A DNA stretch of 64,000 nt from contig CAZGSG010000002.1 in the NCBI GenBank assembly GCA_964528095.1, positions 8,261 to 72,260 of the forward strand, given 5' to 3'. The notes beneath the pieces were generated by a model. That model worked only from the letters and a program-made list of their open reading frames with translations. It was not told the DNA's origin and did no database searches. The position numbers and the translations under genes were made by a program. This document shows, one piece after another, positions 52,552-61,331 of this stretch; the first letter of the stretch is position 1, and every line of letters begins with the position of its first letter. Source of the stretch: CAZGSG01 sp964528095. Its GTDB lineage: Bacteria; Bacteroidota; Bacteroidia; Chitinophagales; Chitinophagaceae.

Positions 52552-53499
52552 TTGAAAAGATTTCTTTACAGACTGCTTTGTTTTTGCATCATTCCGGTGG
52601 CAACGCTGCTATTACTGGAAATAAGCATTACCCTTGGCAGGAAAAAATTATTTGCCGAAAGCAAATTAGAAAAAGTATTTGCAGGCAGTGCCTCTGCCTA
52701 TCAATGGATCAGCGACGTACAACACTCCGGCAAAGTTTTACTACTTGGAAGCTCTACCGTGAAATATGGATTAAGCTGCCTTACATTAAATAAACTCTCG
52801 CACGACTCACTCGCGTTTATCAACCTTGGAGCAGATGCCAGGGATCCCGTTGAAACATATTTTATTTTAAAAAGCGTGGACCTGGCCCATGTAAAAGCCA
52901 TCTTCATGGGAATTGACCCCTGGATATTTACAAAAGCGTATTACAGGAACAGGAATAATTATTTGTATCTCGATATGAATGCCCGTACAGCATTTAACTA
53001 CAGCCTGGAATACGATCAGCAGCTTTTTCCCATCAGGTACAAAAACCTGATCAACGCTGCATTAAACCGATTACCAAATTCAATGATGCAGAAGACAAAG
53101 CCTCCTCCCGATTTTGGCAGCGGGGTTCTCACTGCAAATCCGGTCAACTTCAATGCTCCTGTTCATAAAAAATTTCAACTGGAACAATACGGCTGGTCCG
53201 ATCTTCAATTTGAATATTTACAAAAAATAGCAACCTTCTGCAATAACAACAAGATCTCTTTTACTGCCTTTATTCCTCCTAAACGTGCCGACTATATTGC
53301 CGACTATACATTGTATTGTAAACAGGTCGACTCGTCATTTTACGGTAAATTAATAGAAGTGGGATTCAATACCCCTATTATCGGAAGTATCGATCAGCTA
53401 AAAATGTACGGCGATACTTTATTTGCAGATGCATATCATTTAAATGAGAAGGGCCAGCAGGTATATTCTGATTTGTTCTACCGGATGATACAACCTTAG
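52552..53499 (+). CDS. Membrane-anchored SGNH-hydrolase-like protein
   Basis: An in-frame stop at 52540-52542 leaves TTG at 52552 (or ATT at 52543) as the only possible starts; TTG is preferred, because the next internal Met is far inside. The 315-residue product begins with one membrane helix (LLCFCIIPVATLLLLEISI), probably a signal anchor. It then shows SGNH features: LLLGSSTVKYGL (Ser in the GDS-like block, near 65), NLGADARDP near 95 and DAYHLNEKGQQVYSDLF near 296 with the Asp-x-x-His block. These recall the accessory proteins of O-acetylation systems (AlgX, DltD types). No MBOAT acyltransferase gene is near. Role: probably extracytoplasmic acyl transfer or hydrolysis, unproven. Confidence 0.7.
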   Translation: MKRFLYRLLCFCIIPVATLLLLEISITLGRKKLFAESKLEKVFAGSASAYQWISDVQHSGKVLLLGSSTVKYGLSCLTLNKLSHDSLAFINLGADARDPVETYFILKSVDLAHVKAIFMGIDPWIFTKAYYRNRNNYLYLDMNARTAFNYSLEYDQQLFPIRYKNLINAALNRLPNSMMQKTKPPPDFGSGVLTANPVNFNAPVHKKFQLEQYGWSDLQFEYLQKIATFCNNNKISFTAFIPPKRADYIADYTLYCKQVDSSFYGKLIEVGFNTPIIGSIDQLKMYGDTLFADAYHLNEKGQQVYSDLFYRMIQP

Positions 53500-53513
53500 G
53501 CACTTTAGAAATC

Positions 53514-53948
53514 CTAGAATTCACTGGCCGGCAATTTAACTGTTCCAATATATACGCCATTCTTATCCGAATAGCTAGCCCATATATCGATACCATTTTT
53601 CTTGAAAACACTCACCTGAGGATTTGACTTCATCATATTCAGCATATATTCTTTTCCGGTACTAAAAAGTACTGCCGTGTCCACATCTGATTTGACCACC
53701 TGGAGAAGCGTATAGTTATATTGCAGTTTATAGTCCGACAAAGCGACCATATTATCAAATCTCGTAGTACTATCAATTACTACTGGCGCATGTTCGTTAA
53801 TGTTGTTCGCCAATTCAATTAGCTCATCACTGAGCAATGGCTTCTTTTCGTTGAAGATCATTTTAAGTACAGCAGATAGAAGGAAAAGGATCGCAATACC
53901 AATAATAATTCTACTTCCGTAGCTTTTTGTTTTTTTTAATTCATACAT
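53514..53948 (-). CDS. Small single-pass membrane protein
   Basis: The 144-residue product has one hydrophobic segment at about 13-30 (RIIIGIAILFLLSAVLKMIF) preceded by a Lys-rich start, so it is an inner-membrane or signal-anchored protein with a C-terminal domain of about 110 residues. That domain (VVIDSTTRFDNMVALSDYKLQYNYTLLQVVKSDVDTAVL) looks alpha/beta and matches no family I can name. It follows the gene at 53997 by 48 bases on the same strand, so both may form an operon. Confidence 0.6.
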   Translation of the reverse strand: MYELKKTKSYGSRIIIGIAILFLLSAVLKMIFNEKKPLLSDELIELANNINEHAPVVIDSTTRFDNMVALSDYKLQYNYTLLQVVKSDVDTAVLFSTGKEYMLNMMKSNPQVSVFKKNGIDIWASYSDKNGVYIGTVKLPASEF

Positions 53949-53996
53949 GGTACTTAATTTACAGATTTCTTTACCGTTGCCATTTGAGTATTTTAC

Positions 53997-54611
53997 CTAC
54001 CTGATCCGGGATGTTTTATCAATAAAATTCGCCAGTAATAAAGTTTCATCCGGATCGAGGCTTTTATCGTTCGAAAAAATAAGCGTATTTCCAACTATTT
54101 CCAATGAGAAATCCCTGATCGTCAGGTTTAATAACAAATCCCTGAACGGTGATGTAAATGCATTTGTCGCTTTCTCTTTATTGGTAGCCAGCACATAAAA
54201 TTTCTTACTAAATGCTTTATCATCAGGAAAATCCAACTCAACAGGTTTAATCAACTCAAACAATTTCTCAGTAAGCGTTTCCCGCTTAATTAATACATGG
54301 CCAAAATCTCTCGCCATTGTTGTTAAACCCCAGGCCTGAAAATGATGCCCGTTATGTTCTCCACCTTTGGCACCAAGATATTTATAAAACACTTCCATTA
54401 TCACGATAAATACACCCTCCGCTAGTTGAATAACCTCGCGTATATCATACCGCTCATATTTTTTCAGTAAGGCTGATTTATCAAAATCAACGTTAATATC
54501 ACCATTGAATGTGGCATCATAATTCGTTTTCAGCTTCTCATAAACTTCCAAAAACAATTCGATATCATCTTGTTGAAGTCCATCTGTCGAAAATGGAAAA
54601 CTATCCATCAT
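53997..54611 (-). CDS. Cytoplasmic protein of unknown function
   Basis: Using the ATG at 54611 the product has 204 residues; a TTG at 54662 would add 17 residues with no clear value. There is no signal peptide or membrane segment. It looks mixed alpha/beta (DDIELFLEVYEKLKTNYDATFNGD, VIQLAEGVFIVIMEVFYKYLGAKGG) and has no motif I recognise. It precedes a small membrane-protein gene on the same strand and is separated by about 70 bases from odhB. Function unknown. Confidence 0.6.
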   Translation of the reverse strand: MMDSFPFSTDGLQQDDIELFLEVYEKLKTNYDATFNGDINVDFDKSALLKKYERYDIREVIQLAEGVFIVIMEVFYKYLGAKGGEHNGHHFQAWGLTTMARDFGHVLIKRETLTEKLFELIKPVELDFPDDKAFSKKFYVLATNKEKATNAFTSPFRDLLLNLTIRDFSLEIVGNTLIFSNDKSLDPDETLLLANFIDKTSRIR

Positions 54612-54731
54612 GCTGAAGTTTAAACGGTTATTTTGAGAATGAGTATATACCTCTTTTAACAAAAAAAGAAGACTAAAAGCAAGTCAACCTCGCTCTTACC
54701 CTCCTTATCTCTTATAATCTCTTAATCTTAT

Positions 54732-56003
54732 TTACACACCCAGCAAGGTCTTCACCACATCCTTACCAATCAACAACTGTTCAGGGTTTTCCAGTAATTC
54801 TTTTACCCTCACCAGGAAACTCACTGACTCACGTCCATCAATGATCCGGTGATCATAACTCAATGCAAGGTACATCATCGGCTTTATCACCACCTGGCCA
54901 TTGATTGCCATCGGCCTTTCCTGAATTTTATGCATTCCTAAAATCGCGCTTTGTGGTATGTTAATGATCGGCGTGCTCATCAATGATCCGAATACACCGC
55001 CATTGGTTATTGTAAATGTTCCGCCGGTCAACTCTTCTGCTGTCAATTTGCTATCCTTCGCTTTACCTGCGAGTTCTATTACTTTCTTTTCAATCTGCGC
55101 CATGTCCAGGCTTTCTACATTGCGGATCACCGGAACCGTCAGTCCTCTTGGAGTACTCACTGCAATGCTGATATCTGCATAATCATGATAGATCAGTTGG
55201 TCCCCGTCAATGTACGCATTTACGGATGGCCATTCTGCGAGCGCTACTGCGCATGCTTTTGCAAAAAAGCTCATAAAGCCCAGCCCAACGCCATGTACTT
55301 CTTTAAATTTATCCTTGTATTTCGTACGGATAGCCATGATAGCCGTCATGTCCACTTCGTTAAAAGTAGTGAGCATGGCCGTAGTATTTTTTGATTCCAC
55401 CAGGCGACGGCTGATCGTCTTGCGGATATTCGTCATTTTCTCCGTACGGGTATTGCGGCTGCCAAGTTCAGTACCAGGGAATGCTTTTTTGCCGGGATTG
55501 CTTAATGCTGCCAGCACATCTTCTTTTAATATTTTGCCCTGGAACCCGGAAGGAGTTACCGATTTGGGGTCCACTTTTTTATCAGCTATGATTGCCGAAG
55601 CCACCGGGGTAGCTTTCACATCTGCCGCAGGTGCTGATTCTTTGACGGGAACAACGTTTTCTTTTGCCTGCCCGTTCGTAGTCGACGTTTCTTTAGTAGC
55701 AGTTTTGACATCCGCAGCCGTTGATCCGACTTCAGGTGCTTTAGCTGTTTTCTCTTCAGGTTTAGCTGCCGATTCGTCGATGCTGGCGAGCAGATCGCCG
55801 ATCTTCAATGTATCGCCTTCTTTCGCAGAAGTCTTGAGCACACCTGCTTTTTCCGCGTTTACTTCAAATGTTGCTTTTTCACTTTCCAGTTCCGCAATCA
55901 CCTCATCCCTTTCCACGTAATCGCCATCCTTTTTATTCCATTTCAAGAGGGTTACTTCACTGATCGATTCGCCAACGGTCGGTACTTTTATATCTATTGC
56001 CAT
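54732..56003 (-). CDS. odhB: 2-oxoglutarate dehydrogenase E2, dihydrolipoyllysine succinyltransferase
   Basis: The ATG at 56003 gives 423 residues beginning MAIDIKVPTVGES, the typical E2 start. A lipoyl domain (2-75) has its lipoylated Lys43 in ELESEKATFEV. After an Ala/Thr-rich linker comes a shortened peripheral-subunit-binding segment (about 158-190: PKSVTPSGFQGKILKEDVLAAL). The catalytic domain (about 200-423) has TTFNEVDMTAIMAIR, and the active-site His385 and Asp389 in SYDHRIIDGRES. In the TCA cycle the complex makes succinyl-CoA from 2-oxoglutarate; this E2 transfers the succinyl group. The E1 gene is not in the window on either side, which is unusual. Confidence 0.95.
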   Translation of the reverse strand: MAIDIKVPTVGESISEVTLLKWNKKDGDYVERDEVIAELESEKATFEVNAEKAGVLKTSAKEGDTLKIGDLLASIDESAAKPEEKTAKAPEVGSTAADVKTATKETSTTNGQAKENVVPVKESAPAADVKATPVASAIIADKKVDPKSVTPSGFQGKILKEDVLAALSNPGKKAFPGTELGSRNTRTEKMTNIRKTISRRLVESKNTTAMLTTFNEVDMTAIMAIRTKYKDKFKEVHGVGLGFMSFFAKACAVALAEWPSVNAYIDGDQLIYHDYADISIAVSTPRGLTVPVIRNVESLDMAQIEKKVIELAGKAKDSKLTAEELTGGTFTITNGGVFGSLMSTPIINIPQSAILGMHKIQERPMAINGQVVIKPMMYLALSYDHRIIDGRESVSFLVRVKELLENPEQLLIGKDVVKTLLGV

Positions 56004-56085
56004 ATTGAGTCTTGAGTGCTGCAAATTTCGGAAAAAAAGCCAATACAATCATTTATATTTGAACGTAATAATTCCATTCTTCCAG

Positions 56086-56796
56086 ATGCAAAAACCCATC
56101 CGTTATATCGCTATTGACGACAGCCCGGTGGACCTGCTGATCCTGAAAGAATACGCCCTCGAACACCCTTTCCTGCAGCATACTGGCAGCTTTTCGGGCT
56201 TCACGGAGGCATTACCCGCCATTGCTGATCTCCGGCCCGACCTGGTCTTTCTCGATATAGAGATGCCGGGCATGAGTGGGATCGAAATCCTGCGAAAAAT
56301 CAAGAGCCAGGTGCCCATGGCCGTCTTCATTACCTCCCACCAGGAATTTGCCCTGGAGGGCTTCGAACTTTCCGCCCTGGATTATATTTTAAAACCGGTT
56401 ACAGCCGAACGATTTGCAGATACAGCCAGACGTGTAGAAGACTACTGGTCCATGAAACAGAAATCGGCAGCCTACGAGGTCCTGTTCGAAACAGAATCCC
56501 TTACCATCAAGGACGGCCATAACCGGATCCGCCTGCCTCAACAGGATATCATTTACCTGGAAGCGATGCAGGACTATACAAAAGTTGTAACCGAAAAAAA
56601 GAATTACCTGACCCTGACAACACTAAGCAGGTTTTTGGAAGAATTATCGGGTAACCAGTTTCTCCGTGTACACCGGAGTTATGCAGTAGCCCGTAATAAG
56701 ATCCGCGAACTGCATTTTAATAAAATAATATGCGGAGATGCGATCATTCCAATTGGAAAGACATACCGTAATACCGTCAACCAACTAAAGCTATAA
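56086..56796 (+). CDS. LytTR family response regulator
   Basis: The ATG at 56086 gives 236 residues starting MQKPIRYIAIDDSPVDLLIL. The receiver domain (5-120) has acidic residues Asp11-Asp12, phosphoacceptor Asp57 in LVFLDIEMPGMSG, and Lys in DYILKPVTAERF near 104. A LytTR DNA-binding domain covers about 140-236 (GHNRIRLPQQDIIYLEAMQDYTKVV, FLRVHRSYAVARNKI). The longer frame from 56005 runs through the divergent promoter region and is rejected. It is divergent from odhB and followed 31 bases later by a histidine kinase gene, the likely partner. Confidence 0.93.
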   Translation: MQKPIRYIAIDDSPVDLLILKEYALEHPFLQHTGSFSGFTEALPAIADLRPDLVFLDIEMPGMSGIEILRKIKSQVPMAVFITSHQEFALEGFELSALDYILKPVTAERFADTARRVEDYWSMKQKSAAYEVLFETESLTIKDGHNRIRLPQQDIIYLEAMQDYTKVVTEKKNYLTLTTLSRFLEELSGNQFLRVHRSYAVARNKIRELHFNKIICGDAIIPIGKTYRNTVNQLKL

Positions 56797-56827
56797 TACG
56801 GTAATCCGTTATTATCAAGCCATACAT

Positions 56828-58606
56828 ATGAGAAAACTACCCCTGCTCCTGTTGCCAATCGTTATTGTCAATAATTTATGTTCTGCACAGGATACGATCA
56901 ATCCCTCTGCGCAGTTTGCCATTGTCCATACCACTACTGACAATAAACTAAAAGCGGCCGCTTTTAATACGCTCGGAGTATACCATTTTGAAAAAGGAAG
57001 CACCGACAGCGCTATTCATTATAAACTCGAAGCGGTGAACCTCGAAAAAAAGATCGCGGCCGACGGTGATACTGCGTTTGTAAGAAAGACTGGAATGGAT
57101 CTGCTAAAGATCACCCGGCTTTACATGAACATGGGACTTCCGGAACAAGCCAAACAATATGCAGAAGAAGCCAGGCCTTTTATTAGCAAACACCCCCAGC
57201 TTCTGGGCCTTTTTTATAAAAATTTCGCCGATATTTTACGTATGTATGCACAGGCCGGCGCCAAACATATCAGCGAGGCTGAACTGTATTATGACAGCCT
57301 TACCAATTTTAGCAAGAACAGCTATCCTGAGGCCTGGACGCATCGCCTCGCACTCGACCTCGCCTTTACTGACTATTACCTTTCCCTGAATAATAATGAC
57401 ACGGCATTACAATATATCGCCCGTGCAAATGAGCTTGCCCCAAAATGGGCTGACGAAGTATTACTATCACAGGTCACTTATATGACCGCTTCTGTATACC
57501 TGAATCAGAAAGACTATGCCCGGGCATTGCCTTATCTTAAAAAAATAGAACCGATAGCAAAAGAATGGAGCCTTGATCTGTATGTAAACCTGTTGCGGGA
57601 TATTGCGCGGTCTTCTGGCGCACTTGGACAATGGCAGCAGGCTTACCAGTATTATTCCGTGTATGAACCGTTGAGAGATACGCTATATGTGCATGCCACG
57701 GAAAAAAGTTTCGCAGAAGCGGAAGCTAAATTCCAGAACAAAGACAAACAATTGCAGATCGAAACTAAAAACCTTCAATTGAGTGTTGCCCGCAAACAAC
57801 GCTGGTGGCTGATCAGCGGTATTGGACTTTTATTGCTTACCGCAACCTTGCTGGTGATCATCTATCGCAATAAAAAGAAGACAGCCGATATACTGGATGA
57901 AAAGAATAAAATGCTCACCAGTTTGAACAATGCCCTCGAAGATGCCAATCAAACAAAAGCAAAATTATTCAGCATTATTAGTCATGACCTCCGCTCTCCT
58001 ATCAGCCAGGTATACCAGTTCCTGAAATTGCAACAACTTAACCCTCAATTGCTCGACGAAAAACAAAAAAATGAACTAAGCAGCAAGATCCAGACGGCTA
58101 CGGGCTCACTACTTGAAACCATGGAAGACCTGCTGATCTGGAGCAAGACGCAAATGAGCGAATTCAAAACATCTCCGCAAACAACAGCATTACTTCCAGT
58201 ACTAAAAGCCTGTCAGAATTTATTACACCTTAATAGCGAATCCAAACAGATCAGCTATAAAATGAACCTTGAACAGAACGATACTGTTTATACAGATCCT
58301 TATTACTTGCAGACCATCATTCGCAATCTCCTGCAGAATGCAATCAAGGCCTCTCCACAAAACGGTGAGATCGAAATCGGGACCCGAAATCAACAGAATG
58401 ATACAATTCTGTATATCAGAAACCAGGGAGCATCTTTCACGCAGCAGGATTACCTGGGAATGATCGCCAATGAAGAAAATACAAAATCACTGAATGGCCT
58501 GGGCCTGATGCTGGTAGAAGAGTTATCACAAAAGATGGGCGCGTCGGTAAAGTTTATTGGTGGAACTGAGGGAACATTGGTAGAATTACTGATACCCGCG
58601 CATTAA
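56828..58606 (+). CDS. TPR-containing sensor histidine kinase with altered G1 box
   Basis: The 592-residue protein has a signal peptide (to about 20), tetratricopeptide-type repeats (about 35-300), one membrane helix near 320-341, a coiled-coil (342-375) and a HisKA domain with His386 in SIISHDLRSPISQ. The HATPase has N-box RNLLQNAIKAS, but the G1 box reads YIRNQGASF, so Asn replaces the conserved Asp and Ser the second Gly of DxGxG; G2 GLGLMLVEEL is intact. ATP binding may be weaker, although similar changes occur in related kinases. It is 31 bases downstream of the LytTR regulator gene. LytTR regulators usually pair with LytS-type kinases, so a HisKA partner is less common. Confidence 0.88.
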   Translation: MRKLPLLLLPIVIVNNLCSAQDTINPSAQFAIVHTTTDNKLKAAAFNTLGVYHFEKGSTDSAIHYKLEAVNLEKKIAADGDTAFVRKTGMDLLKITRLYMNMGLPEQAKQYAEEARPFISKHPQLLGLFYKNFADILRMYAQAGAKHISEAELYYDSLTNFSKNSYPEAWTHRLALDLAFTDYYLSLNNNDTALQYIARANELAPKWADEVLLSQVTYMTASVYLNQKDYARALPYLKKIEPIAKEWSLDLYVNLLRDIARSSGALGQWQQAYQYYSVYEPLRDTLYVHATEKSFAEAEAKFQNKDKQLQIETKNLQLSVARKQRWWLISGIGLLLLTATLLVIIYRNKKKTADILDEKNKMLTSLNNALEDANQTKAKLFSIISHDLRSPISQVYQFLKLQQLNPQLLDEKQKNELSSKIQTATGSLLETMEDLLIWSKTQMSEFKTSPQTTALLPVLKACQNLLHLNSESKQISYKMNLEQNDTVYTDPYYLQTIIRNLLQNAIKASPQNGEIEIGTRNQQNDTILYIRNQGASFTQQDYLGMIANEENTKSLNGLGLMLVEELSQKMGASVKFIGGTEGTLVELLIPAH

Positions 58607-59084
58607 TAATTCGTGCTTGTACCGGGCGATCAAAACAAGGAACGTCTATTGAAGTTTTTTTACTGTTGACTTAAAACACTATTTGTTTTAAAGTCGATAC
58701 ACCCATTATTAGCTCATTTCCACCCGTTCTGCATATAGGAAATTTTACCATACAACTTCAACAGGGTCAAATCTGCAATCAGCGCTCACTGGTTTTCTGA
58801 AATTAATAATGGGCTTCGGATTTTTCGCGGAATTCGGGACCAGGCTTTCTGAAAATGTACGGTAATTTTCGCCGTTTGGGCTCCACTCCTCGTCGATCCC
58901 TCGTCCATCGTTTCGGTCCACAACCTAAGTAATACCCGGCAATTCCATTGATTCGCGCAATTATCATCCCTTCATCGATTTTAGAGCTCCCTTGAGCGGT
59001 TCATCCTGTTATTCGCATACCTGCCACCTATTTTTATATCTTATTGATCCGTACTTATCCAAAACACATAACCAGATCATTACC
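58607..59084. other. Intergenic region without recognisable gene
   Basis: This 478-base gap on the plus strand shows one imperfect palindrome (58668-58695) but no terminator with a T run after it, no RNA gene, and no clear promoter. It separates the kinase from the secreted-protein cluster. Confidence 0.5.
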
Positions 59085-59813
59085 ATGAGAAATTTATTAC
59101 TCCTCGTCTGTTCAGTTTCACTATCCCTGAACACTATAGCACAAACCGCTGAATACTCTTCTTTTGGCGGCAATGAGAAAGCATTCAACGACAAATACAA
59201 ACTCACTGCTATAATGAATGAAGCGGGTAAAAAACTGGATGTTAAAACCACTGCACCAATAACAAAGATCATCCTGAGCGTATACTCACAACAGGAAATG
59301 GCGGTGCGAAAAGGAACCGACCACACACAAACATTTACGAAATGGCCCGGCACATTCACTTATGATCTGAACAGTGCTCCTTATAAAGATAAATTCGCTT
59401 ACTGGCTTAAGGTCTATACCACCGATGGATTGTTTACCGAATACATTTACCAGAAAAGAAAAAAAGAAACCACAATAGCAAAGCCAGCTGAAGAAATAAT
59501 CAAACCGGTGCCCGGGGAAAATGATGAAGCAGGCGAAGAAATCAAAACCAATGACGGCGGCACTGTGATCAAAACTACGATCAGTTGCAAAGCCGGTAGT
59601 GAAAAAGTCGAGGCTGCGCTCCGCGAACACGAAGGAGTATTTGATATAAAGATCAATATTTCCACGGGCAAACTGACGATTTACTATAGCAGCGACGGCA
59701 CTCCATTCAAAACGATCCTACAAACGATCCGTGATAATGGTTTTGATGCCAATGGCCTTAAATCTACCAAACCTGCCACCAATCCGTGCAAAACAAAACC
59801 ATCAAAAGACTGA
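59085..59813 (+). CDS. Secreted protein with C-terminal HMA-like fold
   Basis: The ATG at 59085 gives 242 residues with a signal peptide (MRNLLLLVCSVSLSLNTIAQ); 31 upstream codons are rejected. Residues 20-130 form a beta-rich domain (YSSFGGNEKAFNDKYKLTAI, FTYDLNSAPYKDKFAYWLKVY). A Glu/Lys-rich linker leads to residues 170-240, which follow the beta-alpha-beta-beta-alpha-beta order of heavy-metal-associated domains (VIKTTISCKAGSEKVEAAL, VFDIKINISTGKLTIYY, TILQTIRDNGFDA). The metal-binding Cys-x-x-Cys is replaced by a single Cys, ISCKAG. It is the first of four closely spaced secreted-protein genes on this strand. Confidence 0.7.
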   Translation: MRNLLLLVCSVSLSLNTIAQTAEYSSFGGNEKAFNDKYKLTAIMNEAGKKLDVKTTAPITKIILSVYSQQEMAVRKGTDHTQTFTKWPGTFTYDLNSAPYKDKFAYWLKVYTTDGLFTEYIYQKRKKETTIAKPAEEIIKPVPGENDEAGEEIKTNDGGTVIKTTISCKAGSEKVEAALREHEGVFDIKINISTGKLTIYYSSDGTPFKTILQTIRDNGFDANGLKSTKPATNPCKTKPSKD

Positions 59814-59831
59814 TCATTTAAAGCAGTTATT

Positions 59832-60581
59832 ATGATAAGCTATCCTTTTTGCGGTTTACTGATCATTGCCTTTTGCTGCATTCTCCAAACAAGCAATGCA
59901 CAAAGGCCAGCTGAACAAAGGCGATTAACAGAAAAAGTGATGACAGATGTTTATGATCACAACAAAGTCTGTATCACAAAAACGCTAAAGGATATTGAAG
60001 CCGGCATCACTAAGTCTTGTAGCAAGACCACGAAAGAGTACAATGAGCGGGGCAACCTGATCAAAATGGCAGACGAAGTATCTTCTGCTAAAACAGTATT
60101 CACCATTACCATTAAACCTGCCCTTATCATTTCAGCCGAGCCGGCATCGGACACCGGTATGTTGCTAACAGAAACAGCGTTTTCCGGAGTAGTTCAACAC
60201 CCCAACGCCCCATCTATCATCTCTAAAAAAGATGATAATGGGCTGGTGGTGTACCAGGACAGCATGAATAGAAAGTCGCCGGTACCAGATACCATCATTC
60301 GCCTGGCCCGGAAAGAAAAGGGATCTGTAATTGAAAAATATACTTACCAGGGGCAAGTCCTTTATTTTATACCAATAACCTATACGCAACGGGCAAAACT
60401 AAGAGCAGATAAGATAAAGGTGTTCGATGAAAACTATTACGATGCAAGCGGGAAGATCGTAGCGGTATTTAAACGTGCGGCCGAATCAATGTTCATGCGG
60501 GCCCAGCATTGGGAGCCTGCTTCTTTTTCTCCATCCCGGCTTGTCAAAACAGGTATTGTATGGAAGAATACGGACCAATAA
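59832..60581 (+). CDS. Secreted protein of unknown function
   Basis: The 249-residue product has a signal peptide (to about residue 23, ending SNA). The mature part is mostly beta, with repeated Tyr-x-Glu/Asp strands and a central VFTITIKPALIISAEPASDTG. No family recognised. It starts 18 bases after the preceding gene and lies 44 bases before the next, so it looks cotranscribed with both. Role unknown; likely periplasmic. Confidence 0.6.
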   Translation: MISYPFCGLLIIAFCCILQTSNAQRPAEQRRLTEKVMTDVYDHNKVCITKTLKDIEAGITKSCSKTTKEYNERGNLIKMADEVSSAKTVFTITIKPALIISAEPASDTGMLLTETAFSGVVQHPNAPSIISKKDDNGLVVYQDSMNRKSPVPDTIIRLARKEKGSVIEKYTYQGQVLYFIPITYTQRAKLRADKIKVFDENYYDASGKIVAVFKRAAESMFMRAQHWEPASFSPSRLVKTGIVWKNTDQ

Positions 60582-60625
60582 AACAGTAATGTACTTATCT
60601 GGCAAACTATCTTAAAAAATCGCGT

Positions 60626-61312
60626 ATGAAAATTATACTTATCCTGTTCCTGTTATCCTTTAACATGATAACAAACGCGCAGTTCGGCAAGCGCCTGCTG
60701 GAACAAACAAAAGAGTCGGCGAAAAGAAAAGCGACCCAGAAAATGGAGCAAAAGATTGATAATGCCATCGACCTGGGGATCAATAAAACAGATAGTGTGA
60801 TCACGGGCAAAAAAAAGAAAAAGAAGAAAGGAAAAGAAGATAACGCTGATGATCCAACAAATGAAAATAAAGTTGAATCTAATTCCGCAGGCGACAACCC
60901 CGAAGTTCCCAGTCCCGCGCAGCAACCCGCTACGAGCACGGTCACCACACCTGAAGCCGCGATTTTCACAGACAATAAACTAACCCTACCTGCTCTTTTT
61001 TATAATGACGTGACCGGAAGCTTTGATCCCGACCCTAATGATGAACTGAATGCCGCAGGTGCTGCCATCAAACAGCAGCTAAAGACAAAAAAGATACTGA
61101 TCAAAGTATTCCAGAAAATAACCGGCGATAAACCATCCGGCGCGGAAGAAGAATATAACGCGATCAGGCAATATCTCGTAAATCGTTATGGACTGGATGA
61201 AGAACGTATCTTTTTTTATACCCCCAGTGCAAAAAAAGATGGCCCGCTGAGATTGGTCACATTTGTAGCAGTACCTGAAACATTTAAAATAACGGATGCT
61301 GCAAAATATTAA
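60626..61312 (+). CDS. Secreted Lys-rich protein of unknown function
   Basis: The 228-residue product has a signal peptide (ending TNA). Next comes a basic, probably helical stretch with a Lys cluster GKKKKKKKGKED near residue 60, then a Pro/Thr/Ser-rich linker (about 70-112), and a C-terminal alpha/beta domain (115-228: TLPALFYNDVTGSFDPDPNDELNAAGAAIKQQL, YNAIRQYLVNRYGLDEERIFFY). The last part faintly recalls the OmpA-C fold, but I cannot confirm it. The Lys codons form long A runs, which may be prone to slippage, but the frame is intact. Confidence 0.6.
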   Translation: MKIILILFLLSFNMITNAQFGKRLLEQTKESAKRKATQKMEQKIDNAIDLGINKTDSVITGKKKKKKKGKEDNADDPTNENKVESNSAGDNPEVPSPAQQPATSTVTTPEAAIFTDNKLTLPALFYNDVTGSFDPDPNDELNAAGAAIKQQLKTKKILIKVFQKITGDKPSGAEEEYNAIRQYLVNRYGLDEERIFFYTPSAKKDGPLRLVTFVAVPETFKITDAAKY

Positions 61313-61331
61313 TCCCCTTAATAAACGTATT

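Noticed and set aside
58668..58695. Imperfect palindrome after the TPR kinase gene as terminator
   Set aside because: The stem has mismatches and bulges and is AT-rich with no T run after it.
60808..60838. A-rich Lys codon run as programmed frameshift site
   Set aside because: The frame continues normally for another 150 codons, and neither alternative frame gives a sensible extension.
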